Positions 31,996 to 45,390 of a DNA stretch of 64,000 bases are shown piece by piece. Numbering within the stretch: position 1 is the first letter of the stretch; each line of letters starts with the position of its first letter. The position numbers and the translations under genes are program-made. The notes beneath the pieces were generated by a model. It saw only the letters and a program-made list of their open reading frames with translations, was not told the DNA's origin and did not search any database. Origin of the DNA: Onchidella celtica (lineage: Eukaryota; Mollusca; Gastropoda; Systellommatophora; Onchidiidae); NCBI GenBank assembly GCA_963931925.1, contig OZ007570.1:55899080-55963079 (forward strand), in the 5' to 3' direction.

Positions 31996-34900
31996 GTATA
32001 ATAAAAGTAATAAACTACAGTCTTGCTTCAGAACTCATCATGCGCACCAGAACACTACGCACCAAACTGAACGCTTGATACGGTTACTTTTTATGACATG
32101 CAAGGTACTATAATATTACGAAACAAACATGCAAAAATGCAGATGTTACATAGCAATAGACATTGTTTTTTTTTTTTTAAATACATGCTTGAAGTAAACA
32201 ACTTTTAATTATAGCCATCATCTTCCTTATCTCAATTGCCACCTTCCTGCCAAATTTAAGGCCTGAAGAGTGTATAGTTTGGTCAGTTAGTCATGCCAAA
32301 GGTTGCAAGTTACTGAAATATATAATAGATGGGCCTTATTATTAAAACGCCATTTCTGCAGTGCTAAATTGTGCTCCCCTTTCCCCTGTTCCGCCGTGCC
32401 TGTAGATCTGCAATCGATCTCAGTTTCACATGTTTTTCTTTTCTCAGCACCCTTTATGCCTCCTTGTTAGAGACATAAATTACACTTAAGCCTACGTGTG
32501 CTTCATTTCCATCGACTAAACAAGTCACAAGTCATAGCTCGTGCGGTGTCAAAGGATGGTCATTGTAAATCAACGTCGGTCCCTCACAAAAGATACGAGT
32601 CGACTTGGAGTGTTGGTTTTTACAATGAACATGCCTAGGCCGAAAGGCCCCATCTCTTGGGCCGACCCTGGATGACCCTTGAGATAGGACCACGCCCCTT
32701 TTGCACGCGTGCCTGCGTCGAGATGTCCTTTTGGGTCACGTGGAGCCGGAAAGTGGAAAGGGAGGGAACTGTTGTTTTTCGCTTTGTCACTATTTGTCTG
32801 TCTACTTGGATCGCTCGTCGAGTCTCCGTTGACCCGAGTCTGAAGTAGTTACTGTCGATAATATGCTTCTTTGATGAGCATTCACGGGGCCCCATGTCGG
32901 TGATAACATCAATTTTGGGCCGGACAATAATAGGGAGGCTTTTGAATACCGGGTGCATGGGAAGTCACAGCGAGACGGAGAGGTGCATGCTGGGCATTCG
33001 GAATAACCGGGTTAGGGGGTATCGGGGCTTTAGGAACCATGACTTTGGCTCTTGTTATTTTGACTTGGCAGAGAAATTTACTGCGAGCAGTTTCAAAAGT
33101 ATACACCCCAGCGAGTTTTCTGATACACCGATGTCCACAGAAATTAAAAGTCCAACGCCAGCGATATAGATAAATAGACGCTTGCCCGCACGCGACAGAT
33201 GCACACAGACCCATTGTAATTGGCATTTCCCCAAAACATTGTGCAGCTCTGTAAACAATGTTATATTGTTCATTGATACTGAAAAAACAATATGAATGGA
33301 TAGAATCTGGATTGATGCGAGAAAAGAATAGACTGAATGATTTGTTACTCTTTTGATAATGTGGTCTGCTCCTGAATTAATTCTTTTTTCTCCACAAATT
33401 TTAATATCTACAGTCTTCAGTGAGATCACTGATCTTTGTCCTTCACATTACATAGTTACTCTTGTTTGTAGTTACTGATGTCGTTTCTTTTAATCTTTGC
33501 TTTTGTTAATAAACTTATTAAAAATAATTGTTTCGTTTCTGTTTTTTTTTTAATCTGAAATTAATACCGCGTACCGAGGTCTTGTTCCTTACGGAAAAAA
33601 AGACTGAGAAAAGCTAGATCTAGAATATTGAGAAATTTACATAAATTGAACGCTTTTTGCACACAAAAAGGTTTTTTTATTAGAATTGTTTCACACAATA
33701 TCGCATACATAATCATGTCATCACATTAGTAAAAGGGACCTCTCAGACACCACATGTACACAACTTTTAGTTTATACTCAACGAAATAATTTTTATTACA
33801 GAAGCAAAAAGTAAATTCAAGATTTTTTTTTCCCATTGAAATCCAGGTACTTGAATATAATGAAATTAACACACTGTTTTACTAATCACAGTGCCCTGTA
33901 CAAGACACGTAGTGACTTGAAATGCAAATGTTAACATTCATTATTGGCTTTAATAAAATATTTATCGTAAAATATTCTTAAAGCTTTGAATAAAAGTGTA
34001 CTCCATCCCCCTCCCCCACTTTTTTTCCCTTTAAATTTCACGACAACTCCCATCAATCAAACTACGACTTGAAATATTCAGAGTAGAAGGTCCTCACACT
34101 TGTAGGGGTTTGGGATCGTTAACTCCTTGACACACAGATACGACAGAGTTCAAGATTGATATTGGTACTGGTAATCATGTTTTTTGTTGTTTTTTTTTTA
34201 ACATCTGTGATGATAGCCATGGTGATGCTAATGACAATGTAAGGCCTTACTTTGAGAAATGCATTTATTATGATTATAGATATTATGTCTAAAAGTTGAG
34301 ACTGCGCACGAGGGAAAGACGAAGAAAGCCGTACCCAGAAGGGTTGCCAACAGAGAGGGTAACCGCGGAAACCTTTCAACTGAAGCCACAAGGAACAAAC
34401 AGGATGAAGTTTTGCCACCAACACAATGCTGCGACTGCACCACGGAAAGAAAATCGGGAAGTTATGGTACCCCGAGGCCAACACGTGGACGGGATGGTTC
34501 AGGCCAGAAAAGAAAAGCCATAGGGTTTTTGTTAGTGACTACTGCCAGGACAGAGAGGCGAGTACGAGCATTCCACCTTCTCCGTCTTCTTCTCTTTCTT
34601 TTTTTTTTCCTTCTTCTTCTTCTTTTTTAACATTAATTTTGTTTTACTTCTCCTTCTTTTCCCTCCTCCTTTTCTTCATTTTCTCCTTCTTCTTCTTCAT
34701 TATCATCATCGTCATGACCTTTTGCTTCTTCAGCATTTCCTTTCTCATTATTGCCCCCCCCCCCCTTTTTCCCCCCAGTATCTTTGAAAGAATTATACTG
34801 CTGACGCTGATCATAAGGGGATACCACTGATGAGCCGTCTGACGGGCTGACACATCCATTTTAGACTAAATTCAGTCTTTGATATTATTTATTTACATTT

Positions 34901-35399
34901 TTTTTTAATCACGGGCCAAAGGCGTGGGGGGGGGGGGGGCGTTTTTTTTTGGTCGCGAACAATCGAAAAAGTATTACCGGAAAGTTCGTTCTTCGCCTCT
35001 CCATACACTCAGACAAAAATAAATTGCAAGAATTACCTTGCTCGGGTGAGCTAGTCGTTATAAACAGATCACGTGGGAAAACGGGATGAAATGCCTTGCA
35101 CTGGACTTTATTTCGTCACCCATATTACGTTTCTGTGGTATTTGTCCCATTGTTATCTTCTGGAAGACAGGAAAATAAGCAGTGGAGAATAATCAAAGAG
35201 AAATGGTGACGCTCACAGGAACAATTTAGGCTCTTACAATCAGATGTTGTCAGGGACATGAAAACCACAAGAGGTCCTTTCAGGTTCCTAGCTTCTTCTT
35301 TCGGGTAGCTGCTGTTTCTGTTAGGAAGTTGAGAATATGATCCATAAAACGTGTTTGGAATTCTCTTCTAAATAGGAGACTTAGAGAAGGGCTCGATGA
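31996..35399. other. Non-coding, no gene recognised
   Basis: Frames at 32635-33226 are open on both strands but hold no recognisable motif. A pyrimidine-rich tract lies at about 34575-34770 and a poly-G run at 34926-34939. Nothing else was supported. Confidence 0.45.
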
Positions 35400-36130
35400 T
35401 AGCACTGACTCCAGTGCTTGAACTCTGGCGCTGGGCAGAGTTCTTCCGTTGCCAGGGAAATGGTTTTAGCTACGCGTGCATGCTTAACAACAGCGAAGTT
35501 AAACGCCAACACAGCAACCGAACGAAACTAACCACATCCATTTGCGGACGAATTATGTAAGTGTGCCTGTCCATCTGCTTGATGACCATTGTGGCTTTGG
35601 TCAAGCGCCCACGGTACCACTAAGTCCTGATCTGTTTACCTTAAGGCATTGATTTCGTGCCCCGGCACGTTCCGCCAAATGCTAAAATGAAGCTGGCCAC
35701 GCTTGCAGGCGACAAAATCCATTACAGCTTCTCTGTTAAATCTCCGACCGGCGGCAAATAAACGAATGAAAATCAATCACTTGATCCGCTTCTTTAAACT
35801 CTCGAACCAGACGTAACTTCTTAGCAACACCTGTTGCAAGGCCAGCAAGGCACGTGGTGTGAATACACTAACCAATCAGAAGCTTTATTTGGTGCGGAGT
35901 TTGTCAATTATGAAGCTCGGAGACTGAAACTGAATGAGGTCGGGATTGGTTTTCCATCCAAATGTTCCCTGTTACCGAGAAATGCAAACAGGCCATGTTT
36001 AAGGCCAACGGTGACTGTTGTTGACTTTTTACTTGGCTGGCCAAATAGCAACATTAACACCCAATTATCTTTTGCCTCCTGCGGTATAATCCTTCCGATA
36101 TTATGGCAAACACCTAGGAATTAATGTCTT
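35400..36130. other. Unique CpG-containing non-coding block
   Basis: Unlike its neighbours this block is free of simple repeats, has balanced base composition and contains motifs such as AACCAATCAG, ATGCAAA and TTGGCTGGCCAA. A 96-codon frame (35834-36124) starts with TTG and is not convincing. It may be a conserved regulatory element; this rests on appearance only. Confidence 0.25.
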
Positions 36131-38179
36131 GCCATTGTTGTGTGTGGCTCCATGCAGGATGGGCGTTAGTCTGGATAATATTGTACCCTACATTACATAG
36201 AATAGAAGGTCATCTTCTTAGAAGCCCCCCGAGTTATCATACCAAAGGCTCCGTACATGGAAATCCACATGTGCCAAATGTTCTAAACCTCTTAGCATAT
36301 TAAAATATAAAAGTTGTGAACTTTATATTATTATGTGCTTTTTTAATATTTTTCTTTTTTAAACAGATCACACAAAATCGACCCAAATTCTGATCACTGC
36401 AATCGTCAAGAGACTGATCCCTAGTGCCTGCTTTGGAAGAAAGAGTTTGGAACCTTCAGTGCTCAGGGTGTGTCAGTAGTAAAAAGACAGTTCAGGTGAA
36501 TAAAACATCCTTCGCTGGACCATGAAAACCTTTGAAATTAATAGAAGTGTTGTTTTAACCTATTCGTCTTTCCTATGCAAACTGAGACATTAGTGCCCGA
36601 TTTCCCATGTCCCAGTTAGCAAACCCCCCTATGTATATATCTATAAAAACGTATTTATTTATGCTTTTCTCTCCTTGAACTCATAGTATAAATGGACACG
36701 GGCTGGTAGTGGGGTGACAGCAGGATTTTTGTTACTGTTGGCCTCCTCCTGTCTCGAGAGACAATGGATTGTTCGCTCGTGGTACGTCAGTTCGGGTCGG
36801 TGCAATGCTTGCTGTGACTGCACAGTCCGATCCTTGAGCCGCAGGCTCTATTGTAACTGTTGCATTTGAAGGTCTTCGCATCTTGCAGGATAAGGTAGAA
36901 GATTATTGTAGAAAAACTATAACAATTTTTCTTTCTTTTTTTTTAAATTTGTCATGATATTCAAATAATATCGTTTTTTCCAAATTCGAAGGGACGTGTA
37001 AATTACATCTCTTTTATTAACCCACTGTATTATTGAAAGTTCGCACTCTCTGTACAAGAGCACTACCTTTTAACATCTGCAGCAATTTTTTTTCAACCAA
37101 CTCAGTTTTGGCCCCGCACAGTTCAACGACATCTAGCTTATAGATAATAACGGCTGGCTGTCATGTCCCAGGTCAAAGTGACTCATGGCTGGCTTTGACT
37201 GCTCTAGCATATCAGTGAAATGAAAATGAATCATTAGCATGGGGGAGCATTTTCCTCTTTTTATTTAAATTTTTATTTTAGCAATTCCTGCGGAAGCCTG
37301 TGAATGTGCGCATAACTTTTCTCTAGAAGTAAAAACAAACATTTTTGTTTCTTTCGTTATGGGGTCGAAGTTTGGGGGGGGGGGGGGGGAGAGAGAGAGA
37401 GAGAGGAAATAATTTAAACCGTTCTTCATTAATTTATCATATCTCAGACTATCCGGAATTTCAGTCCTCACAGAGCGACAAAATATGAATTATCTGTACA
37501 CGTGTTCAAAATCTCCCTCATGCTGGGAAATTAAACCTTGGCGTTTGACACTCATTGTTGAAAAAAATTTAATATCGTCAGTATTTGCCAGCGTTTTGTG
37601 TTATGCGGTGTTTATCTCACAGAAGTTTTTCTGAAGGTGTTTTGTGGGTGTCTTTGGGTGCATTTGGACGAGCATGTGTACACGCGCGTCTATCAGTCTG
37701 TCTGTATTGATAGATGGGTGGACGTTCGCACACGGCATAAATTTGATATGTATTTTTGCCCCGTCTTTGGAGACAAATGTCCTGCAGTACAAAGAGTCCC
37801 TCATTGATTTGGATGATTGAAAGCCTTTAGTTTCCATGGAACAAAAAATCCACGCAGTCTGAAATTCGTAGATATTAAAAAAAAAATCCGAGAGGACGCC
37901 ATTGTTCAGAAGTTTCATCATTGCTCAATGACTCGCTCGTTTGACACGCCGGAAGAGAGATGCTGAGACCATTGTTTTGTAGTGTCTGAATGCGTTTTGT
38001 TAATAAGTTAATAAATCAAGTATTACTATATTTAACATCAGTCGTTGTTATGTGTATTCTCTTTCTTTGCAAGATGTGATTAATATTTTATTTATACTTT
38101 ATTGTATTTTTGAAATATAAAACTGAAGAAGATGTATTACTATGCATTTTTTTGTTGAAGTAAGGGATGGTGTGGAGTT
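36131..38179. other. Non-coding, no gene recognised
   Basis: A CG-richer island at 36725-36885 contains the perfect 14-bp palindrome TGTCTCGAGAGACA and may be a dispersed repeat, but no second copy is in the window. Poly-G and (GA)n occur at 37374-37406. Confidence 0.45.
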
Positions 38180-38361
38180 GGGTGGATGAATGGATGGACG
38201 GATGGCTGGATGGATGGATGGATGGATGGGTGGATGGATGGATGGATGGATGGATGGATGGATGGATGGATGGATGATGGATGGATGGATGGGTGGATGG
38301 ATGGATGAATAGATGAATGGATGGATGGGTGGATGGATAGATGGATGGATGGAAGGATGGA
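38180..38361 (+). repeat. (GGAT)n tetranucleotide array
   Basis: About 45 GGAT units with GGGT and GAAT variants and one slipped unit near 38275. Confidence 0.97.
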
Positions 38362-38736
38362 ATCTAACTGATTTATCTTTTTTTTCGCAAAAACAATTTT
38401 GTTAGCGAATATTAAATAACACAAATCACCAGATTTGGTGGCAAAGGTACGTTTAATTTGTTTTAAAAAAAAAACTAAAACACAACCAAGTCTCTTTCCA
38501 GCAACCTTTCTATGCTTAATGTTTGCTGAAAATATTTCCGGGACTTCTCTTATTCTTATGCTAATACTAGTGCGCAGTGTCGTTCCTTGAGCGGAAATCA
38601 AGTTCCAGAAAAACGTCTTTCCTAAAAAAAAAATTAAAAAAAAACAAAATCGAACCCAGCACGCCAGACATTTCCATAACATTTTTATTATTGGTTTGTT
38701 TCACATGACATCGTAGCACTAGCTTCTTCAAAATGT
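38362..38736. other. Non-coding, nothing recognised
   Basis: AT-rich sequence with A-runs. No supported feature. Confidence 0.45.
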
Positions 38737-38738
38737 TA

Positions 38739-38923
38739 AAGCTGGGTTCTCATGTATACGGAAACGGAAACGGCAACGGAAACGTCAGAGAGCCTTCAAG
38801 TAGTGAAATAGGAAGAATGTTTCCGCACGCCGTTTCCGTACACATGGAAACACCCTTTCTGTTTATTATAATTATGAGGGATATTTTGCCATTTCCGTTT
38901 TCGTACACATGAGAACCCAGCTT
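38739..38923. mobile_element. TA-flanked MITE, copy 1 (185 bp)
   Basis: Terminal inverted repeats begin AAGCTGGGTTCTCATGT on both ends and continue as ACGGAAACGG-type sequence for about 36 bp. TA dinucleotides flank both ends (38737-38738 and 38924-38925). TA duplication with inverted ends is characteristic of the Tc1/mariner group among others. A diverged copy in the same orientation lies at 54323-54483. There is no transposase frame. Confidence 0.88.
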
Positions 38924-38925
38924 TA

Positions 38926-41140
38926 GCGGTGGAACGATACGAGGCGGACGCGGTCCACTTTTCAGTTTTTCGTGACGTAAATGAAAATACATACTGGTAG
39001 GTCTAACAATACTTTTTGGGTTCTAAAATGAATGCCCTGACAATAATTATGTGGATTTTACTTGGAGTATACGAATATCTCTTCAAGCATAATAAATGCT
39101 ATCGGTGTAATAATGTGTTAACTCTCCATCAGAGAATTAGTGAGAGCATCCCTCTCTCCCTTTTTTTTTTCCAAACTCAGGAACGACGGTCATGGGGTGA
39201 GCGTCAGTGCTTGTGCGCTTTAATTTATGCAAGATATATGAGATTATGATTGCCATCATTTTTATTTTTATAAATTTCTTGGGGAAGGAGATTTAAAAAA
39301 AAAAAAAAAAAAGGAACAGCCTTATTTATATTTCCGATCTCAACAGACACGTCATAATTATTATATACTGCCGGTATCGTCCTTCTCATCTCACTTCCTA
39401 AACTTCTCTCTGCACATTTCTAAACACTGTGGGGGCCATACAAAAAGTATGCACACTTGATCCACCCCCCCCTCTCCCCCTCCACTCCCCACCTCCATCC
39501 CCACCCCCATCAAAAAAACAAAAACAAAAAAAAACACCATGTACGCTTTTCACACGCTTGGCTTCTACCCTCTCCCGACCTATATTATAAGCACGTGGGT
39601 CATGATAGGTTTTGATGTTCGACAGCTTTTAGTAAGGCTTTACGTGGAGTAGTTTGATTGTTGTTTTTTTTTACTGTTGTATGAGGTATATATATATATA
39701 GACTAATGAATTAATCGATGTTTACATAAACCTGCAACTCATTTTGTTGAAAGAAAAAAAAAGTATATAAATAAAAGCAAACAATTTAATTTGTTACCAT
39801 TACTGAAAAGCGCACACGCGATCCCCTGAGACCCCCGAACACCCCCCCCCCCCGCCCCTCATCCACCACCGCCACGTACGCTTTTCGTGCGGTGGGTCAA
39901 ACCTCTCTTCCCCAACCCCCCTCCGAGCATACGTACTTTATGAATAACCCCCCTTCAGAAACACATTTCTTACTCTCAACAATTCTTCACCACTATCGGT
40001 CACCCCTTCCCCCTTCCTCAATAACAAAAAAACAGGTGATTTTTTTTTTTTTTTTCAATGATGGGCGAGATAATAACCGCGTGATAAATACATTTTGAGA
40101 TTTCCAACAGCGCCCTCTCAGTGCTAAGAGATTGGTCTTTTAGCTTTGAAAGCAGGATCAAAATGAAACAAAACGATTCTCACAATGGCGAGACAAGCCC
40201 ACCCTGTCTTTTTCCCGTCCCTCCGTCCTCTTTATAATCTCTGCATTCACTGGAGGAAAACCGTTTTGATGACAAGGCGACTGTGGGCTCATAATGACAA
40301 GGTCTCATTGTGGCGGTCTTAATCTATGAATACATTGACACCACTCACTTGCTGAGCTCCCGCGTAGTGAGACAAAGTGTGAGAAAGTAGTCCTCCGTTT
40401 ACCACATGGTTTATTTAGATCATGCTGGTTCATTTTAACCAATATTTTTTTTTTTGAATGAGAAAGAGGCTTCCTCTCTGTTCACAGCGACAGTGCCTGT
40501 GTTGTGTAATTGATCTAATTAACATTAGGCTCATTAGGGTTAATGATGGGGGTCACATTCTCTTCCATCAATCGGATATCGTGGTTGACAGGGAAATGAG
40601 AGAAACAGGGACTTGACATCGAAACACAAGACCATCCCACCCCACCTCCCCCCCCCCCCTCTCTTAACAAAACGGAAGACAAGCGCCGACAAAAGTGCCC
40701 GCGTCCTTTTTAATGGCGTATGAATTTCATTTGCAATTGTTATGACGGAAAGGTAACTGGCTGAGCAGCGGAAGTTACATCACAATAGCCACGTGAGATG
40801 TGGCGACTTATAATAATTGATACCCTCAAGTAAAAAATGCTTGAAGTGGCGCGTACGACGGGGGTGCACTGCTGTGAATTAATGTTGTGATTTTTTAACG
40901 ATAGTAGTTTATCTGTGCATTCCACATAATCGCAACTTGATATGCTCGGTGAGAAAAATTCCTTTTAACTGGAAATGGCATTATGCTGTCTCTGAAATGT
41001 AAAGCGAATATTTTCTGAACATTTTAAACAAGTTGACCGTCCAAAAATAATAAATTAATATTTTATAATGCTGCTGTGACTGTCTATGCTAGCAATGGCA
41101 TAAACATTAAAACTTTAATTGTCTTGAATGAGATTATCAG
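38926..41140. other. Non-coding; includes a unique block at about 40080-40930
   Basis: Poly-A (39294-39312), poly-C (39842-39853) and poly-T (40039-40055) runs are present. The part from about 40080 to 40930 is unique sequence with TAATTGATCTAATTAACATT (40507-40526), a cluster of homeodomain-type ATTA cores. No exon was found. Confidence 0.4.
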
Positions 41141-41367
41141 AAAATAAATAAATAAATAAATACATTAATTATTAATTAATTAATTAATTAAGAAATAAAG
41201 AAATTAATTAATAAAAAGACAAATGAATAAATGAATAAGTACAGAAATAAAAAAATTAATAGATCAATTAATGAATAAATTAATTAAGAAATAAAGAAAT
41301 TAATTAATTAAAAGATAAGTGAATAAAAGAATAAATACATAAATAGATAAATAAATAAATAAATAAC
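41141..41367 (+). repeat. AAAT/TTAA-rich degenerate array with internal duplication
   Basis: AATA and ATTA units; AGAAATAAAGAAATTAATTA occurs at about 41191 and 41287 (offset 96 bp). Confidence 0.9.
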
Positions 41368-44300
41368 ATGGCAGCTCTTCTCCACCGGGATTTCAATGGT
41401 AGTAATTTCATGAGTGAAATATTTCCACTATTAATCTGGGTTGTTTTTTTTCAAGCTTGTACCAAACTTTGAATAGTTTACGTTAAAGGTGTGTTGTTTG
41501 TTGTGTTCTTAAAGTTGTTTTCGTTGTCTATTTCTTGTTGTTGTTGTTTTTTTTTGTAGATATTTCGTAGTGGGCTTTTTAAATCTCAAAGATAAAACTA
41601 TAACTTTTCTGAACTGTTACTTCTCGTATCCGCGACGTGAAGTAATGAAATTGCACAACTCGTCCTAGTTTACGTAATTTTGTGTTTGCAGTAGAACTCT
41701 ATACATTTTTTTTTCCAGGTACATTATTTGAAAAAAAAAAATCCAAATGTGTTTTCCAAAAAGAGTTACAGTTTCAAGTACTTACATTATTGGATTAATG
41801 GAAATTTTAGAAAACTACTCCATTCGCTTTTATCAGTTCAAGTGTTTTAGGTAACTACTGTGCCATTTACACTAAAGAAATACACGTTTAAAAGAAAGAT
41901 AATTCTGTATCATGTGAAATATTGCAAGTAACCGAATCAAGTTGACATTAAACGAACAAGTATGTTTATATATCCGAGTACGATAATTAGTGCAGTGGGC
42001 AACATACGTTCAGTCGTCCGTATCGTCACAGCTATGCGGGCGGTGACGCAGCAGGGGGGGGGGGGGGGGGACGGGACGGGTAAATCTCTCTGATTCCTAC
42101 CCGAGGGTTTTCCCAGATTGTTCTAGATCAAGGTACAAAGTGAGATCAGAGCATGGGAAACGAAACAAAAAAAAACAAAAAAAAAGATATTGCACATGCT
42201 AAAGGAAACACAATGAGGACATATTTAATTGGACAATATAGACCAGTGTAACAATAGGTTTCTTTGACTTGAAAAAAAAAAAAAGGAAAAAAGAAGGAGA
42301 GAGAAGGAGAATAAAATAAATAAAGACTTAAAAAGATAAAGAAAGAATGTTAAAGAAAGAAAGATAGAATGAAAAACAAAGAAAAGAAAGAAAAAAGATG
42401 AATGAAAAAAGATAGAAAAGGATAAGAAAAATAGCGAGAAAGAAAGAATGAACGAACGAAAGAGATACAATCAGACAGACGGAAACACACAGAAAGACAG
42501 ACAGGCGGGTAAAGACAGACAGGCAGAAACAGACAGACAGTCTACAGAGAAAGAAAGACTCAAACAAGTCTGTCCCGCCTGTTGTCTCAAAGGAACTTCG
42601 AGTCCAAATCGACGAAAACAAAGACTTGACTCACTGCACTTCTAGACTTACAAGTGACCAAATCTTTGTAAAATACGACATCATAACCTGACTGTGTCAT
42701 ACCCAACCATTTTCAGTGATGCGCTTATAATTGTGAAACGGCATAATTTTAGCCCTCTTCCAGTATTTTGGCTTTTTACAGGCCCTTGAGATATAAATAT
42801 TTATATATTCTGGTCATCTGGAAGTTTTAATTTTAAATGTTTTTAAACTGAATTTTAATTTTTTTTTTCATTTTAAATCGAATTGATTACTCTTAAAAGG
42901 CGGTCTAAAACTTATTTTACTGAACTATTATATTATTATCAACACATTTATTTTAGGTCCATACAGTGCACACCAATTATATTTCGATGAAATCAAGTTT
43001 ACGTCATTGAAATAAAAACAACTACAAAACAGCTCAAATGCATTGGCAAGTTGAAATATTGTATTTTAATTGTTACTCTTAATAACTGTACTGGTTAAAA
43101 CTATATATATTTATTATGGCGAATTGGCTTTTGTCCCTCCCTGGATAATCTGAGCCACCGTTATTAATTTGAATCCAGTTAGTTGCTATCTTAGTGTAAC
43201 ATCTTCCCATCTTCGTAGAACATTCCAAAGAGAAGCGTCAACAACTAGAAGTTCTGAATATACCATCAAGCGATAGTAAAAAAATGTATGTGCATAGCCA
43301 AGGAAATCTTTGTTTCGTTTTTTATTTGTACAGTTCTGACTTAATGGGCAACAGTACTGGCAGTGAGCTCTTGTCTCATTCTATTCGAGAAAGGGTTTGT
43401 TGTGTCATCTGAACGTCTCCCCCAGGAGAGCTCTTTGGTCTCGTGTGAAAGTTGCCACAGTCCTAGGCTCTCACACTGATTTTCTGTAAAGAGGAAGAGA
43501 AAAGAAAAATGCAAGAGCAAATAATAAAAAATTCAAACAGGAAAGAGTTTATGAAATAGAAGGGATAAAAAAGAGGGTACGGTACTCTCGCATGCATGGT
43601 GATGTGCAGTAACAATCATTTTAATCTCTTATTGTACAATTTTTTATTCTTTTTTTTTTTTTCATCGGTGCCTTTGATTTGTCTGATCAGAGCCGATTCC
43701 CATGGGATGAACGTGTGATCGGAATCAGTTTAATTTCACTCATATCTTTGTATCAAAATTTTCTTTATGTTCTTCTTTTGATCGTTTTCACCTTGAATTC
43801 ATACATGACCACGACAGTGCCTTTTGTGTTTAAATTCATTTTTTTGTTTGAAAATTCCATTCTTGTTAAGTAAACTACTGATTTAATGCAAGCTTATTTT
43901 CATCGACACCGAACCCTAATAAAAAATACCAGCATAAAAAAAAAAGTTAAGTTAATTAATTTTAAAAATCAAAGTAGAGCTCATCTTAAGAAACCTGTCC
44001 TTTTTTTCCGCACCAGGCACGTTTCGTATGTATGTCATTTTTCCCTTTAATATTCAGATAAATGTGGAGAACAATATCATGTTTTGGCTACGCTGAAAAT
44101 CTCCCCATTATGAAGGCGTAAGGCCATCATAGACCTAACAATGGCGTGAAACAAGTTCCGACCTCCTTCTACTTCTGATTCTCGTGTCTCCACATGGCGA
44201 AATTCACACGATTCATCTCATGGCGAAGATCTCGAATCTTTTTTTGTGTATGAGCCACACACACCTCTATTTTTCGAACTTAATCTTCCTTCCGTTTAGT

Positions 44301-44560
44301 ATGGCAGGCGACCCGAGTTTTTTTGTGTATTTTTTTTTTCTTTACCACGCCCCGTTGTCTAGTTTGAAACAGGCAAGTGAACTGAATAACGCACGTTTGA
44401 ATTTTTTATTACCCTTTAAGCTAAAAAATTATCTGCAAGTAGGCTTTTCATTGCTCGCATGTATACGCCATTCAGTGGTCCAGCCGCGGCTTGAAGACAT
44501 TACACTTTTTGTTCACATTCACAAATGAATACATACTAACATGATTATTCATGTTCCATC
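41368..44560. other. Non-coding, no gene recognised
   Basis: Contains a poly-G run at 42054-42070, a purine-rich low-complexity tract at about 42270-42560 with GACA units, and AT-rich sequence. The frames in it are compositional. Confidence 0.5.
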
Positions 44561-44735
44561 TGATGAGCACGAGGCAGCTCCTTCCGTCAGGAGGACACGT
44601 TGGACGACCAATGTTTGCGCTATCGATAAATCCACGCGACTCGCACGCGCTGTCATTTTACTCGGGCGCCAACACGAACTCGTGCTCGGGGTGGAATGAT
44701 TTTTTCATGGTTGGTGATTGGGGGTAGGCACTCAC

Positions 44736-44870
44736 CCTGTCCCAAATTGCCTGCACCTGTCCTACTGTGCATGGGGCCACGTGTCGACACAATAACTGTT
44801 TCCTTGAGGCCGACGCTAACGGTTTAATGAAGTCCGAAAGCCCGCCGAGGAAGACGAGTTGTGTTTTCAT
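44736..44870 (-). CDS. Weak candidate first coding exon, minus strand
   Basis: Reading the minus strand from an ATG at 44870, 45 codons (MKTQLVFLGGLSDFIKPLAS, then ASRKQLLCRHVAPCTVGQVQ, then AIWDR) end at AGG followed by GTGAGT, a consensus donor, at 44735-44730. The block is CpG-rich compared with its surroundings, as an unmethylated promoter region might be. No following exon was found and I recognise no family, so this may be chance. Confidence 0.2.
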
Positions 44871-45054
44871 CAAGGTCTGAGAAATTTGGCTCTTTTCGAA
44901 AAATTGTAATTACATTATTTCTCTTTAGCTTTCATACGCGGTCCCTGAAAGAGATACCGGGATAGTTAGGCCTAGTCTGCCATGACAAAAGGTGACATGT
45001 TAATCGACACAAATTTTCTCTTGATGTAAGGCTTGGCACTCATATCGTCTTCAA

Positions 45055-45237
45055 CAGTGGCGGGCCTACATATTTGGGACCCTGGAGCTGGAACTGTGAT
45101 GGAGCTCCTTCGCAACCAGCAACAATCGGGCAACATCCAAAATTCACACATTAAAAAAAAAAGTTTCCTCAGGGCCCTTTCGGGATTAGTGGCCCTAGGG
45201 GGTAAGCTTCATTAGTTCCCTTGTAGATCCGCCACTG
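45055..45237. mobile_element. hAT-like MITE, family A, inverted copy
   Basis: Ends CAGTGGCGGGCCTACA and GTAGATCCGCCACTG. The interior is the reverse complement of 31720-31901 (for example GAAGCTTACCCCCTA against AAGCTTAGGCC). Flanking 8-mers GTCTTCAA and GTTCTCAA agree at six of eight positions and are probably a decayed target duplication. Confidence 0.85.
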
Positions 45238-45310
45238 GTTCTCAAAGATTTCCAATTTTGATACTCTTTGCGGTTGGCTTGTTTGGTTGGCTGGTTGTTT
45301 AAGGCTAACA

Positions 45311-45390
45311 GGGCACGGAGTCAAGTCTGTTTCGCATTGGTTTTGACTCAGGTTTGAACTTCTTTGGAATCCATTAGCGAGATAGACTTG
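45311..45390 (-). repeat. Dispersed repeat, family B, partial copy
   Basis: AGTCAAGTCTGTTTCGC and onward to GCGAGATAGACTTGTTTCAG is the reverse complement of sequence at 53981-54062 and 8261-8345. Confidence 0.7.
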
